Source: Sediminibacterium salmoneum NBRC 103935 (lineage in GTDB: Bacteria > Bacteroidota > Bacteroidia > Chitinophagales > Chitinophagaceae). Taken from it: DNA of 64,000 nt. The stretch covers positions 2,610,428-2,674,427 of the forward strand of contig NZ_KI866530.1 in the NCBI RefSeq assembly GCF_000511175.1, written 5' to 3'. Below are positions 42,261 to 52,032 of this stretch, piece after piece. A program made the translations under genes and the position numbers. The notes below the pieces were generated by a model, which worked only from the letters and a program-made list of their open reading frames with translations, made no database searches and was not told where the DNA came from. How positions within the stretch are numbered: position 1 is the first letter of the stretch; the number at the start of each line of letters is the position of its first letter.

Positions 42261-43133
42261 ATGAAAATTGCGGGCTTCACAATTATTAAAAATGCCGTGT
42301 TAAATGATTATCCAATTGTGGAAGCCATAGAATCTATTTTGCCAGTAGTAGATGAAATGTATGTATTGATTGGAGATTGTACAGATGGTACCATTGAGTT
42401 AATTGAATCCATACAAAGCCCTAAAATAAAAATTCATCATTCCGAATGGGACCCCCAGTTAAGGTCGGGGGGATCGGTACTGGCGGTGGAGACGAATAAA
42501 GCCCTGCAACTGATACCCGCCGAGTTCGACTGGGCTTTTTATATACAGGGAGATGAAGTGGTGCACGAGCAATACCATGCAGCCATCAGGGCAGCCTGTG
42601 AAGCTTATAAGGATGATCAGCGAGTGGAAGGGCTGCTCTTCAAATACCTGCATTTTTATGGCACATACGATTATGTTGGCGATAGCAGAACCTGGTACAG
42701 AAATGAAGTAAGGGTTATCAGAAACGACAAGTCTATTCAGGCATATAAAGACGCACAAGGATTCAGAAAGCAGGGAAATAAAATTAAAGTGAAGCCCATT
42801 GATGCCTATGTATATCACTATGGCTGGGTAAAGTCTCCTGTTCAGATGATGAAGAAACAGAAAGAGTTCAGTAAGCTCTGGCATCCGGATGAAGCGCTAC
42901 AATCTATGATGGAGCAGCCGGATTTTTTTGATTACAGTCAATTCGATTCCCTGGTTCCTTTTTCGGGCACGCATCCCTGCGTGATGAAGGAAAGAGTTGC
43001 AAGGGCTAACTGGAAAGTCAGCTTTGATCCCACCCGGAAGAAATTCAGTCTCAAAGACAAACTTTTATACCAGTTTGAAAAAGCCACCGGAATCCGGTTA
43101 TTTGAATTCAAGAATTTCCGAATCCTTGGTTAA
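42261..43133 (+). CDS. Glycosyltransferase family 2-like protein
   Basis: This is a soluble GT-A protein of 290 residues. It opens with KIAGFTIIKNAVLNDYPIVEAI, has VDEMYVLIGDCTDGT in place of the usual DDGSTD, and FYIQGDEVVHEQY as the metal-binding acidic site, an arrangement seen in the waaE/KdtX-like and capsule GT2 branch. The remainder is basic, with many Lys and Tyr. It stands alone between the LON-domain gene and SusCD pair 2. The acceptor is unknown; a role in LPS core or glycan synthesis is plausible. Confidence 0.82.
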   Translation: MKIAGFTIIKNAVLNDYPIVEAIESILPVVDEMYVLIGDCTDGTIELIESIQSPKIKIHHSEWDPQLRSGGSVLAVETNKALQLIPAEFDWAFYIQGDEVVHEQYHAAIRAACEAYKDDQRVEGLLFKYLHFYGTYDYVGDSRTWYRNEVRVIRNDKSIQAYKDAQGFRKQGNKIKVKPIDAYVYHYGWVKSPVQMMKKQKEFSKLWHPDEALQSMMEQPDFFDYSQFDSLVPFSGTHPCVMKERVARANWKVSFDPTRKKFSLKDKLLYQFEKATGIRLFEFKNFRILG

Positions 43134-43297
43134 GTCAGTTCCCACCTTTAAGCAAGCCCCTTTTTAATTAAAACTTAGGTTTCAGGAATATTTTTTTCTT
43201 TTTTTAATTTTTTGTTATAAAAAAACGAGGTTTTTAACAATTCCTTAATATATTGGAGAGTGAACATTATTTCATGGCAATTTTAAAACACAAGTAC

Positions 43298-46200
43298 ATG
43301 ACAAAATTCTTGTCTATTTTTTTGCTATCCATGGTATGTTTTACCATTGTAGCAACAGCCCAGAATGTAACCATCTCGGGCAAAATTACTGATGGGAAAG
43401 GTGCGGCAATTCCCTCTGCTTCCATCGTAATTAAAGGGAAAAAATCGAGCGGTGCATCTGCTGACGCTCAGGGTAATTTTAAAATTACTGCGTCAAAAGG
43501 AGATGTACTAGTAGTGTCTAGTTTGAACTTTATTAACAAAGAAATTGTGGTAGGATCAAATACCACCTTGAACATTTCTCTTGAAAGTTCAGAATCTGCT
43601 TTATCCGAAGTAGTTGTAACCGCCATGGGTATTAAACGTTCAGAGAAAGCATTAGGATACGCTGTATCAACAGTTAACCCTACTACTTTATTACAGAAAT
43701 CCGAGCCCAATATCTTGAACGGCCTTGCCGGTAAAGTTCCCGGGGTTGATATCAGAGCTGGACAGGGTGCTCCAGGGGCAGCTGCTGGTATTCAAATCAG
43801 AGGGGTTTCTTCCTTTAATGGCGGAGAACCTTTAATTGTTGTGGATGGTATTCCTTACAGTAATCCTCTTGTAAACACCACCAGTCCTTTTTCAGGGGGG
43901 GGTACTTACGGGTCTGGTTTAGGAAACTTAGACCCCAACGATATTGAATCTATGAATATATTAAAAGGGGCCGCAGCTGCATCCCTTTACGGATCCAGAG
44001 CTGCTAACGGGGTTTTGTTAATTACCACAAAATCCGGAGCTCCTAAAAAAGGTGCTAAATCATTAAATGTAACTTACAGAGCAGGTTATAGCATTGAAAA
44101 TGTATCTGGTCTTCCTGAATTTCAAAATTTGTACGGAGCAGGTGCTAACTTCAGAACGCAATCTTCAAATGGTTCATGGGGAGCCAAATTTGGAAGAGGA
44201 GTAGTTTACAACGCAAGTGGTATTCCTATCAGAACATCTGCTTCAGGTGTTGATTCCATTCCTGCTACTACATGGGCCACTATGTATGCTTCTTACCCTG
44301 AATTATTTCCAAATGGTCAGATTGCTTACAAAGCCTATCCTAATAACGTTAAAAATTTGTTCAATACCGGAAACTTAGTAGAGAACTCAATAGGATTAAG
44401 TGGCGGCGAGGGTAATACTTTGTTCAATGTTACTCTTTCCAGAGTTGATCAAAAAGGATATATTACTAATTCTAGCTACACCAAAAACAATATTAGTGTT
44501 GGTGGACAAACTTCCGTTGGTAATTTAACCATTGGTGCCAATATATCTTATGCACGAACAAAACAAATTGGTGGGTTTATCGGACAGGCACAGAGCTTTA
44601 TTTCTCAGTGGGGTCGTACTTACACTATGGCAAGAAACTGGGATATTGTTGGATTCCCTTCTGAAGACAGAAATGGACGTCAGATTGGTTTCAATGACGG
44701 ACAGTACACCAATCCTGTTTGGGGAGCAAAAAACAACGTGATTACTTCAATTGACGACAGAATTGTTGCCAATTTAAGAGCGAGTTATAAATTCAGTAAC
44801 CGACTTAAACTTGATTTCAACGCAGGGGTAAATAGTTATGCTTTATACAGAGATCAGATAATTAATAAATCTTCTTTGGGTAGTGCAGATAACTTATTGG
44901 GAACTTTAACAGAGGTAGTTAACAGACAACAGGAAATACAAGGTAAACTTGTCTTGGTTTATAACAATCCTAAGCTAGTTGACAATGTTACGCTTGATTT
45001 CAATATTGGTACAGAAGTAAACGAAAGAACTTCAAGAGCACAGCAGGTTTACGGGGTTGATTTTGTGGTTCCTAATTTATTCAATTTAACCAACACACGT
45101 CGTCAAACATTTAGCGGAGACAACAGATCAACCAGACGTTTGGTGGGTGTGTTTGCTGATGCGTCATTTGGTTACAAGGGATATGCCTACTTAAACTTAA
45201 CAGGTCGTGCCGATCTTACTTCAACTCTTCCATATCAAAATGCCAAGTATTTTTATCCTGGAGTTTCTGGTTCATTAGTTTGGTCTGAAGCATTTAAGCT
45301 AAAGAACAACTGGTTTGATTATGGTAAATTACGTATTGGTTATGCGAAAGTGGGTAATGATGCTGCGCCGCATAACGGAGAGCCCATTTTTGGTCTGAAT
45401 GCACTAGGCTTCCTTGGTCAGCCATTGGCAACAAGAGGCGGCTCTAACTTCGATCCAAGGCTTACTCCAGAGTTCACAAAAGAACTTGAAATAGGCTCTG
45501 ATGTTCGTTTCTTTAAGCAAAGACTTGGTTTAGAAGTAACCTGGTACGATAAAAGATCTACCAATCTTATTTATGCAATCAGTTTGCCTCAAACCAGCGG
45601 GTACAGTTCATTCTTTACCAATTTGGGAGCTATACGTAATACAGGTATTGAAATTGGTTTAGATGTTAAGCCAGTTATTACAAAAAGCTTCGTTTGGGAA
45701 ACAAGGGTGATTTTCACCAAAAACAGAAATACGGTTGAAAGACTTGCTGCAGGATTAACTCGTGCACAGTTAGGTGGTTTTAACTGGATTGAAGCGGGAA
45801 TGCCTTATGGATATTTAAGAGGAAACTATTCTGCCAGATCTACAGATGGTCAATTGTTAATCAGTACCGTTTCCGGTATGCCTTTAGTTGACCCTAATCC
45901 TGGTATGGTTGGAGATCCTACTCCTAAATACAAAATGGGTATGACGAATAGTTTCTCTTATAAAGGATTTCAGTTAAATGTGTTATTTGATTTTACAAAA
46001 GGAGGATCCTTCTACTCTGAATCCATTAGTAGTATGTTAGGTAGAGGTGTTACAAGAGACGTTGAAGACAGAGAAAAGAACAGAGTAATTACAGGTATTT
46101 ACGGAAATCCTACCCCTGTTACAGGTGCGGATGGATTAAACCGCTTTGTTCCGCTTCTGGTAGGTGGTAAAACAGTTCCTAATCAGACCAAAGTAACCAC

Positions 46201-46531
46201 AAACGATTTATTTTTTACTGCAGGAACAGGAGGAAGTTTTGCAACCAATGGTGCATTTGAGTATGCAGTATTTGATGCAACTGTATACCGCTTAAGAGAG
46301 ATTGCATTGTCTTACACTTTGCCTCCAAGCCTTGTGAAAAAATTAAATTTAACCAATGTTACTTTTTCTTTAACTGGTCGTAATCTATGGTTCTGGGCGC
46401 CCAATATTCCTAAATACACCAATTTCGATCCGGAAATCAACTCTGTTGTTTCAACCGGAGCACAGGGTGTTGAAACAGGTGGAGCCCCAAGTACAAGACG
46501 ATTTGGTCTTAACTTAAACGTAACTTTCTAA
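43298..46531 (+). CDS. SusC/RagA family TonB-linked outer membrane protein (pair 2)
   Basis: This 1077-residue outer-membrane importer has a signal peptide ending near VATAQ, a CarboxypepD_reg-like domain (SGKITDGKGAAIPSASIVIKG), then a plug with VVVTAMGIKRSEKALGYAVS, IQIRGVSSFNGGEPLIVVDG and ASLYGSRAANGVLLITTKSG, and a 22-strand barrel ending in FGLNLNVTF. I prefer the ATG at 43298 (MTKFLSIF); the open frame extends to 43253 with a non-signal-like extension, and 43274 is another candidate. It is followed by a SusD-like gene (19 nt) and a lipoprotein (26 nt), so the locus is a three-gene uptake unit. The ligand is not indicated. Confidence 0.94.
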   Translation: MTKFLSIFLLSMVCFTIVATAQNVTISGKITDGKGAAIPSASIVIKGKKSSGASADAQGNFKITASKGDVLVVSSLNFINKEIVVGSNTTLNISLESSESALSEVVVTAMGIKRSEKALGYAVSTVNPTTLLQKSEPNILNGLAGKVPGVDIRAGQGAPGAAAGIQIRGVSSFNGGEPLIVVDGIPYSNPLVNTTSPFSGGGTYGSGLGNLDPNDIESMNILKGAAAASLYGSRAANGVLLITTKSGAPKKGAKSLNVTYRAGYSIENVSGLPEFQNLYGAGANFRTQSSNGSWGAKFGRGVVYNASGIPIRTSASGVDSIPATTWATMYASYPELFPNGQIAYKAYPNNVKNLFNTGNLVENSIGLSGGEGNTLFNVTLSRVDQKGYITNSSYTKNNISVGGQTSVGNLTIGANISYARTKQIGGFIGQAQSFISQWGRTYTMARNWDIVGFPSEDRNGRQIGFNDGQYTNPVWGAKNNVITSIDDRIVANLRASYKFSNRLKLDFNAGVNSYALYRDQIINKSSLGSADNLLGTLTEVVNRQQEIQGKLVLVYNNPKLVDNVTLDFNIGTEVNERTSRAQQVYGVDFVVPNLFNLTNTRRQTFSGDNRSTRRLVGVFADASFGYKGYAYLNLTGRADLTSTLPYQNAKYFYPGVSGSLVWSEAFKLKNNWFDYGKLRIGYAKVGNDAAPHNGEPIFGLNALGFLGQPLATRGGSNFDPRLTPEFTKELEIGSDVRFFKQRLGLEVTWYDKRSTNLIYAISLPQTSGYSSFFTNLGAIRNTGIEIGLDVKPVITKSFVWETRVIFTKNRNTVERLAAGLTRAQLGGFNWIEAGMPYGYLRGNYSARSTDGQLLISTVSGMPLVDPNPGMVGDPTPKYKMGMTNSFSYKGFQLNVLFDFTKGGSFYSESISSMLGRGVTRDVEDREKNRVITGIYGNPTPVTGADGLNRFVPLLVGGKTVPNQTKVTTNDLFFTAGTGGSFATNGAFEYAVFDATVYRLREIALSYTLPPSLVKKLNLTNVTFSLTGRNLWFWAPNIPKYTNFDPEINSVVSTGAQGVETGGAPSTRRFGLNLNVTF

Positions 46532-46550
46532 CATCAGTAAATTTAAAATT

Positions 46551-48221
46551 ATGAGAAGAAATTATTTCATATACATCTTAATTGCAGCTACAACCATTGC
46601 GGGAACTGGCTGTAAGAAATTCTTAGATGTAAATAAGAACCCGAATAGCCCTACACCTTCTTCTGTTCAACTGTCGATGGTGCTAAGTGCTGCTGAACGT
46701 AATATCTCTAATAACCTTGCTCTAGGTTCCGGTATGGGCAATACCATGGCAGTGTATGTCCATCAGCAAACTGGGAGAGTTGGCGCTGACAGATATGGTG
46801 CTGGTGCCCAGGGATGGGATGGATTGTATTCAGCAATAGCCAATCTTAATGTAATTATCGCAAGAGGTACAGAAGAGAAAAAGTACAAGTATGTTGGTAT
46901 TGCAAAAGTCTTAAAAGCGTATGCTTTTAGTATTTTGGTAGATGTTTACGGGGATGTTCCTTTTTCCGAGTTTGATAGGTTTGAAGCGGGCATAACTCAG
47001 CCTAAATTTGATAAAGGTGCAACCATTTATCCTAAGCTATTTGATTTGTTAAATGAAGCAATTGCAGACCTTGACAATCCTGTAGCTAACGTAGGCCCCT
47101 CTGCTGACGATTACATTTACAAAGGAAATATAACCAATTGGAAAAAAGCAGCCAATACCATAAAGCTAAAATTGTACACTCAGGTTAGACTGGTTCAGGA
47201 TGTTAAAACCCAGGTACAGGCATTATTAGCTAATCCAACAAGTTTAATTAACTCACAGGCAGAAAGCTTCATGATGCCTTACGGTCCAATTGGAGCAACT
47301 GATGACAGACACCCTGCTTTTGGAGATTACAATGCTACTCAGCGTGGTGGTCAGTTATTTAGCCCATGGTTGTATGAAATCATGAAGGGAGTTAATCCAA
47401 ATATCCTGACTGGCGTGGCTGACCCAAGAATTCCTTACTATATCTATAATCAGAAAACTCCAATCGGCGGTTCTAATGGTGTACCGGAAAACTGTACAGA
47501 GTACCGTGATGGTGGATTTATTACAATCGTGTTTGGTTCTACAGGACCTTGCAGAGATGGTTCTAATAGCCAAACCTATTCTTTATTAGGAATTTATCCT
47601 GCTGGTGGCCGTTACGATCAGGGACTTGGTCAGTCGGTGAATTCTATCGGACCTCAAAATGCGGGTACAGGTGCTTTACCACACCAGTTTATTACTTATG
47701 CGGATCGCTTGTATTTAGAAGCAGAATTAATTCAAACCGGACAAGTTACCGGTAATGCAAGAGCTGCATTTAGCAAAGCATTGGATGAGTCTTTTAATCA
47801 GGTTGACCATATTATTATTAACCATGTTAAACCAGGTTCTGCAGGTGCTGCTCAAACTGTTCCTGCAATAGCTACATTGCCTGCAACAGCTACCTATAAA
47901 ACAGCAGTTCTAGCACAGTTTGATTTAGCCAGTAATGATAAAAAACTGGAGTACATCATGACTGAAAAGTGGATCAATCGTATTGAAAACCCGGTTGATA
48001 GTTATACAGATTACAGAAGAACCGGCTATCCTGTTTTATTTGCGCCTGCACCTGAAGGTAATGTTTCAAGTGTAACGCCTCCGAACGGCCCATCTATTCC
48101 TGTATCAAACGACAGAAAGTATCCGTGGTCTTTGCCTTTCAATTTGAATGAACTTCAATTAAATAGTAATGCTCCACCACAGAAAGTACCTGAATCATTT
48201 AAAGTATTCTGGCAACTTTAA
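46551..48221 (+). CDS. SusD/RagB family nutrient-binding lipoprotein (pair 2)
   Basis: This lipoprotein has 556 residues, with lipobox IAGTGC (C21) and the following CKKFLDVNKNPNSP typical of SusD proteins. KVLKAYAFSILVDVYGDVPFSEF and TEKWINRIENPVDSYTDYRRTGYPVLF are the diagnostic SusD-like_2 segments. It is longer than SusD 1, with an insertion near 300-360 rich in Gly and Ser, and two Cys (NCTEYRDGG, GPCRDGSN) that may pair. It works with the upstream SusC barrel. Confidence 0.93.
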   Translation: MRRNYFIYILIAATTIAGTGCKKFLDVNKNPNSPTPSSVQLSMVLSAAERNISNNLALGSGMGNTMAVYVHQQTGRVGADRYGAGAQGWDGLYSAIANLNVIIARGTEEKKYKYVGIAKVLKAYAFSILVDVYGDVPFSEFDRFEAGITQPKFDKGATIYPKLFDLLNEAIADLDNPVANVGPSADDYIYKGNITNWKKAANTIKLKLYTQVRLVQDVKTQVQALLANPTSLINSQAESFMMPYGPIGATDDRHPAFGDYNATQRGGQLFSPWLYEIMKGVNPNILTGVADPRIPYYIYNQKTPIGGSNGVPENCTEYRDGGFITIVFGSTGPCRDGSNSQTYSLLGIYPAGGRYDQGLGQSVNSIGPQNAGTGALPHQFITYADRLYLEAELIQTGQVTGNARAAFSKALDESFNQVDHIIINHVKPGSAGAAQTVPAIATLPATATYKTAVLAQFDLASNDKKLEYIMTEKWINRIENPVDSYTDYRRTGYPVLFAPAPEGNVSSVTPPNGPSIPVSNDRKYPWSLPFNLNELQLNSNAPPQKVPESFKVFWQL

Positions 48222-48247
48222 TCTTTCCATTCAATAAAAATTAGATT

Positions 48248-48805
48248 ATGAAAATCAATAAAATATTTATACTATCAGCGTTCTTTTTCGGGAGCATTGC
48301 ATTACTGACTAGTTGCTCCAAAGACGATGGACCTATACCTAAAAGAATTGGCATTGAAGATGTACCAGCTATCAGTGTCAATTTTGAAACAGGTCCTAAT
48401 AATGTATTTACAGCTCAGATTCCTTTGGCATCTGTTCCTACATTCCAAGGTAAGTTTATTGCTTCTGCCTTTTTTCCTGGAACGCCGCTTCCAACGAAAA
48501 TTGATATTTCAGTAAGAAAGAATTCAATGACTGCAATTAATGGTGTAGCAAACAATACAAATGTTAAAGTATTTAAAACCAATATAACTTCATTACCAGC
48601 TACATTTTCTGTAACTGCAGCTGAACTTGAAACTTTATTTGGAGCGCCTGTTGCAACCAATCAGGCGTATGACTTTGGTGTAGACATTTATGTTGGAACC
48701 AAGAAATACGAAGCATTTCCTTCAGGTGTATTTGGTGCCGGATCTGGTATATCCGGTATGAGTACAATCGGATTTGGAGAATATGTTCGTTACTTCTTTA
48801 AGTAA
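48248..48805 (+). CDS. Probable surface-exposed lipoprotein of SusCD locus 2
   Basis: This is a 185-residue lipoprotein with signal and lipobox LLTSC (C23). The residues after the Cys, SKDDGP, match the acidic lipoprotein export signal pattern known from Bacteroidota, so surface exposure is expected. The mature part is beta-rich with ISVNFETGPNNVFTAQIPL and no recognised domain. It lies 26 nt after SusD 2 and ends before a terminator, in the position often taken by surface glycan- or ligand-binding proteins. Ligand unknown. Confidence 0.78.
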   Translation: MKINKIFILSAFFFGSIALLTSCSKDDGPIPKRIGIEDVPAISVNFETGPNNVFTAQIPLASVPTFQGKFIASAFFPGTPLPTKIDISVRKNSMTAINGVANNTNVKVFKTNITSLPATFSVTAAELETLFGAPVATNQAYDFGVDIYVGTKKYEAFPSGVFGAGSGISGMSTIGFGEYVRYFFK

Positions 48806-48825
48806 GTAAAACTTTAATTTACCGA

Positions 48826-48863
48826 TTAAATAGCGGCTTCATAATTTGGAGTCGCTATTTTTT
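48826..48863. terminator. Bidirectional terminator after SusCD locus 2
   Basis: The inverted repeat AAATAGCG / CGCTATTT, with partial pairing inside a loop of about 17 nt, is followed by a T-run on the plus strand and preceded by A-rich sequence. It separates the locus from the converging O-antigen ligase-like gene. Confidence 0.75.
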
Positions 48864-50015
48864 ATGTAAGCATATCAATAACGGGAAAATATGTAGCAAC
48901 ACCCCATATTGATAATTGATGGTACATTCTACCAAACAGGAAGCTGCAATGGCCAAGGTCCAGATAGCAATGGTGGTATTTTTATTCCGCAGGGCAAATA
49001 GTATTGGATAGCAGAACCAGAGACTGAATAAAAGCATGCCTCCAAAACCCGTACCCATCCACCAAAATAGCCATTGATTAAAGGGCCATCCAAAATTGGT
49101 TTCACTTCCTTGTGTAGTTGCTTTGAATTCTTCCTGTAAACGTTCCGGAATACTGCCCCAGCCCATATTGCTGAAACCCTTTTCCTGTATTGCTTTCCAG
49201 CTAACCTGATTGATTGCTCTTCTAACGCCGTCAGAATAGTTTGGGTCATACCCTTTCTGGTTGTATTGCTGAAAATCGTAGAGTGTATAATGAATTTTAT
49301 TTTTCACCGTCGGAATCTGATAGGTAATTGCACCAATTGCTATGCAGAAATATATCGCGACCAATTTCTTCTTTGTTTCAAAAAACACCCATCCCAGAAA
49401 AAAGATGAACAACAAGGCCCAGGCAGTACGGATAGCTGTAAACAAGATGCCTGCTATTAAAAAGAGTAAGGATATTTTCAGCCACGTGTTAGTGGGATTA
49501 TCTTTTAGTAAAACCCAATTCACCGCAACTGCACTCACCAGTAATATGCCAAAGCGAACATGGTCTGTATCCATGAAAACTGGCAGGGCTTTTCCGGATC
49601 CCAAAGCCTGAATATTTCCCTGAATATCGCCAACAAATGCAATGAGCGGGTAGCATAAACCAATAATGGCTGCAATAACCCATGAGAATTGTAACCGCTT
49701 CCATTGATTGGGATTTTTGATGGCCAGTAAACCCAAGGCCCAGGCAGGATAAGCCAGGGCAGTCAGTAAGATTTGTTGGTTCTGTGGATGCGACCAGTTG
49801 TTTTGCCAGGAACCTAATAGGCATAGCAAGGGGAATGCAATTGCCCAGATTGCCAAAGGCTGTTTGTATAAATTTTCTTTTTGCCTGATCCACTCAATAA
49901 TGCCATACACCAACCACAGACCTGTAGCAATAGATAAGATGGCACGACTAAAATAAAGTCCTGAGAGGCTGATGATCATCAACAGAAGAGGGATATTTTT
50001 TCTGATATCTTGCAT
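48855..50015 (-). CDS. O-antigen ligase/Wzy-like membrane protein
   Basis: This polytopic protein of 386 residues has about ten transmembrane helices. The long periplasmic loop near residues 245-320 contains YDPNYSDGVRRAINQVSWKA, EKGFSNMGWGSIPER and FGWPFNQWLFWWMGTG, consistent with the Wzy_C ligase family. It would transfer or polymerise a lipid-linked glycan in the periplasm. It is divergent from meaB and close to glycosyltransferase and FkbM genes, which supports a surface-glycan role. Ligase and polymerase cannot be told apart from sequence alone. Confidence 0.8.
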   Translation of the reverse strand: MQDIRKNIPLLLMIISLSGLYFSRAILSIATGLWLVYGIIEWIRQKENLYKQPLAIWAIAFPLLCLLGSWQNNWSHPQNQQILLTALAYPAWALGLLAIKNPNQWKRLQFSWVIAAIIGLCYPLIAFVGDIQGNIQALGSGKALPVFMDTDHVRFGILLVSAVAVNWVLLKDNPTNTWLKISLLFLIAGILFTAIRTAWALLFIFFLGWVFFETKKKLVAIYFCIAIGAITYQIPTVKNKIHYTLYDFQQYNQKGYDPNYSDGVRRAINQVSWKAIQEKGFSNMGWGSIPERLQEEFKATTQGSETNFGWPFNQWLFWWMGTGFGGMLLFSLWFCYPILFALRNKNTTIAIWTLAIAASCLVECTINYQYGVLLHIFPLLICLHKK

Positions 50016-50049
50016 GGCAATAGCATAAATTTACACTCAGTAAACATAT

Positions 50050-50961
50050 ATGTGGCATCAATTATTAGAAAGGATAAAGGCAGGTAATTTTCAGGCAATC
50101 GCCCGTGCCATTTCATTGGTAGAAAATGAAGTGGACGGACACGAAGCTTTTTTACAAAGCTTGCCTAATGGTCATACCCCTGTAACAGGCATTACCGGAC
50201 CTCCTGGTGCAGGTAAGAGCACCCTGACCGATGCTTTGATTGGCTACTGGACAACGCAGGGTAAAAAAGTAGCGGTTCTATGTGTGGATCCTTCCTCTCC
50301 TTTTAATATGGGGGCACTATTGGGTGATAGAATCCGCATGAGCGACTGGTACAACCATCCCGGTGTATATATCCGATCCCTTGCTACCCGCGGCTCTCTG
50401 GGCGGATTACATCCTTATATCATAGAAATTACTGCCATACTGCAAGCCGGCGGATTCGATGAAATTATTATTGAAACCGTAGGGGTTGGACAAAGCGAAA
50501 TTGAAATTGCAGGACTGGCAGATACAACGGTTGTGGTGGTGGTACCCGAAGCAGGTGATGAAGTACAAACCATGAAAGCAGGACTCATGGAAATTGCGGA
50601 TGTGTTTGTGGTGAATAAAAGTGATCGCCCGGATGCCGATGCATTTGCGCGGAATCTTCGATTGATGATGGCACCTGCTTATCAACAGGATAAAACCATT
50701 GAAGTCATTAAAACAGTGGCTTCACAAAAAGAGGGAATTGAAGCATTGGTACTAGCCATTGCGCAGCACCAGCAACATATTTCGCTAACAGAAAGAAAAA
50801 TATGGTTGCTTACTGAAAGGGTTTATCAGTTGATTGCGAAGAACCGCATGAAGCCCTACGATAAAAAGAAGATTTATCAGCAACTGCAGGAGAAGGCCCA
50901 AACAGAGCAGTTTAATCTGTTTGCATTTGTTCATGATTTTTCAAATACAGGCAATGCCTGA
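50050..50961 (+). CDS. meaB: Methylmalonyl-CoA mutase-associated GTPase MeaB
   Basis: MeaB (ArgK-like) is a G3E GTPase that protects and reactivates adenosylcobalamin-dependent methylmalonyl-CoA mutase. The 303-residue protein has the Walker A motif GPPGAGKS at 50-57, VDPSSPFNMGALLGDRIRM, ETVGVGQSE (switch II region) and the guanine-specificity motif NKSD at about 193-196. It is followed 6 nt later by a glycosyltransferase, an apparently unrelated partner. No mutase subunits are in the window. Confidence 0.92.
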   Translation: MWHQLLERIKAGNFQAIARAISLVENEVDGHEAFLQSLPNGHTPVTGITGPPGAGKSTLTDALIGYWTTQGKKVAVLCVDPSSPFNMGALLGDRIRMSDWYNHPGVYIRSLATRGSLGGLHPYIIEITAILQAGGFDEIIIETVGVGQSEIEIAGLADTTVVVVVPEAGDEVQTMKAGLMEIADVFVVNKSDRPDADAFARNLRLMMAPAYQQDKTIEVIKTVASQKEGIEALVLAIAQHQQHISLTERKIWLLTERVYQLIAKNRMKPYDKKKIYQQLQEKAQTEQFNLFAFVHDFSNTGNA

Positions 50962-50967
50962 TGCGGC

Positions 50968-52032
50968 ATGAATAAACCCACTACTATTTTATTTGATGCA
51001 GAGCGGATGAAATATCCGCATACGGGTTTGTACTATTTCTGTAAACAACTGGGAGATGCTTTACTGGCGAGTGCTTCAAGCCATCAGGCAGCAATGCAGT
51101 TTCTCTTGCCTGCTTCCTGTTCAAATGAATTTCCAGAAGGGACAACTATAAAGCCCATACGTTTCTGGCACAAACTATGGCAGCCAAATGACGCATCTAT
51201 TGATGTATGGCATACCACCAGTCAGGACAGCGCCTATTTCCCTTTTCATTGTAAAAAACCAATTGTCTTCACCATTCATGATTTAAATTATTATCATGAT
51301 GAACGAAAATCTCAGGCAAAGCGAAATGCCTGGTTAAAGGAGCTGCAAAGAAAAGTAGATGCCAGTGCTGCATTGGTTTTTATTTCGGAATACACTGCCA
51401 AAGATGTGCAGGCGCATATTGATATAAAGGATAAACCATATCAAATCATTTACAACGGCTGCACTATATCAAACACGGAACGCATCGCTAAACCAGCGTA
51501 TCAACCCACTGCGCCTTTTATTTTCTCGATTGGTACCATTGCGCTTAAAAAGAATTTTCATGTTTTGCCTGCATTGCTGTTGAACAATTCTTATCAATTG
51601 GTAATTGCAGGCATTACCCAGCAACCCGATTACTTGAGAAAAATTCAACAAAGTGCAGAAGCGCTGGGGGTGGCCGATAGATTGATTTTTACCGGACCCG
51701 TTTCTGATAATGACAAGCAATGGTATTATGCCCATTGCGAAGCTTTTGTATTTCCTTCTTTGTCGGAGGGATTTGGACTGCCGCTGGTGGAAGCCATGCA
51801 TTTTGGCAAACCTGTTTTTATTTCAGACGCTACTTCGCTACCAGAAATAGGTGGAGATGCTGCTTATATTTTCAAAGACTTTAGTCCGGCACAAATGCAG
51901 GCAGATTTTGCGGCAGGCATGGCTGATTTTGCTACGCATCATCGAAGTGAAGAAGTAAAAAAACGTGCAGCCCTATTCAGCTGGGAAGCAGCCGCGGCAG
52001 CGTATTGGAACTTGTACAAAAGTTTGCTTTAA
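50968..52032 (+). CDS. Glycosyltransferase family 4-like (GT1 superfamily)
   Basis: This is a GT-B fold retaining glycosyltransferase of 354 residues. The N-terminal half includes TIHDLNYYHDE; the C-terminal donor-binding half has FIFSIGTIALKKNFHVLP, ADRLIFTGPVSDN and the E-x7-E-type motif FPSLSEGFGLPLVEAMHFGKPV. No membrane helix is seen. It overlaps the following minus-strand GT2 gene by 4 nt at the 3' end (convergent). It probably adds a sugar to a surface polysaccharide or LPS core. Confidence 0.9.
   Translation: MNKPTTILFDAERMKYPHTGLYYFCKQLGDALLASASSHQAAMQFLLPASCSNEFPEGTTIKPIRFWHKLWQPNDASIDVWHTTSQDSAYFPFHCKKPIVFTIHDLNYYHDERKSQAKRNAWLKELQRKVDASAALVFISEYTAKDVQAHIDIKDKPYQIIYNGCTISNTERIAKPAYQPTAPFIFSIGTIALKKNFHVLPALLLNNSYQLVIAGITQQPDYLRKIQQSAEALGVADRLIFTGPVSDNDKQWYYAHCEAFVFPSLSEGFGLPLVEAMHFGKPVFISDATSLPEIGGDAAYIFKDFSPAQMQADFAAGMADFATHHRSEEVKKRAALFSWEAAAAAYWNLYKSLL

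Noticed and set aside
42459..42884. 141-codon open frame antisense to the GT2 gene at 42261
   Set aside because: Opposite a conserved glycosyltransferase, no family motif.
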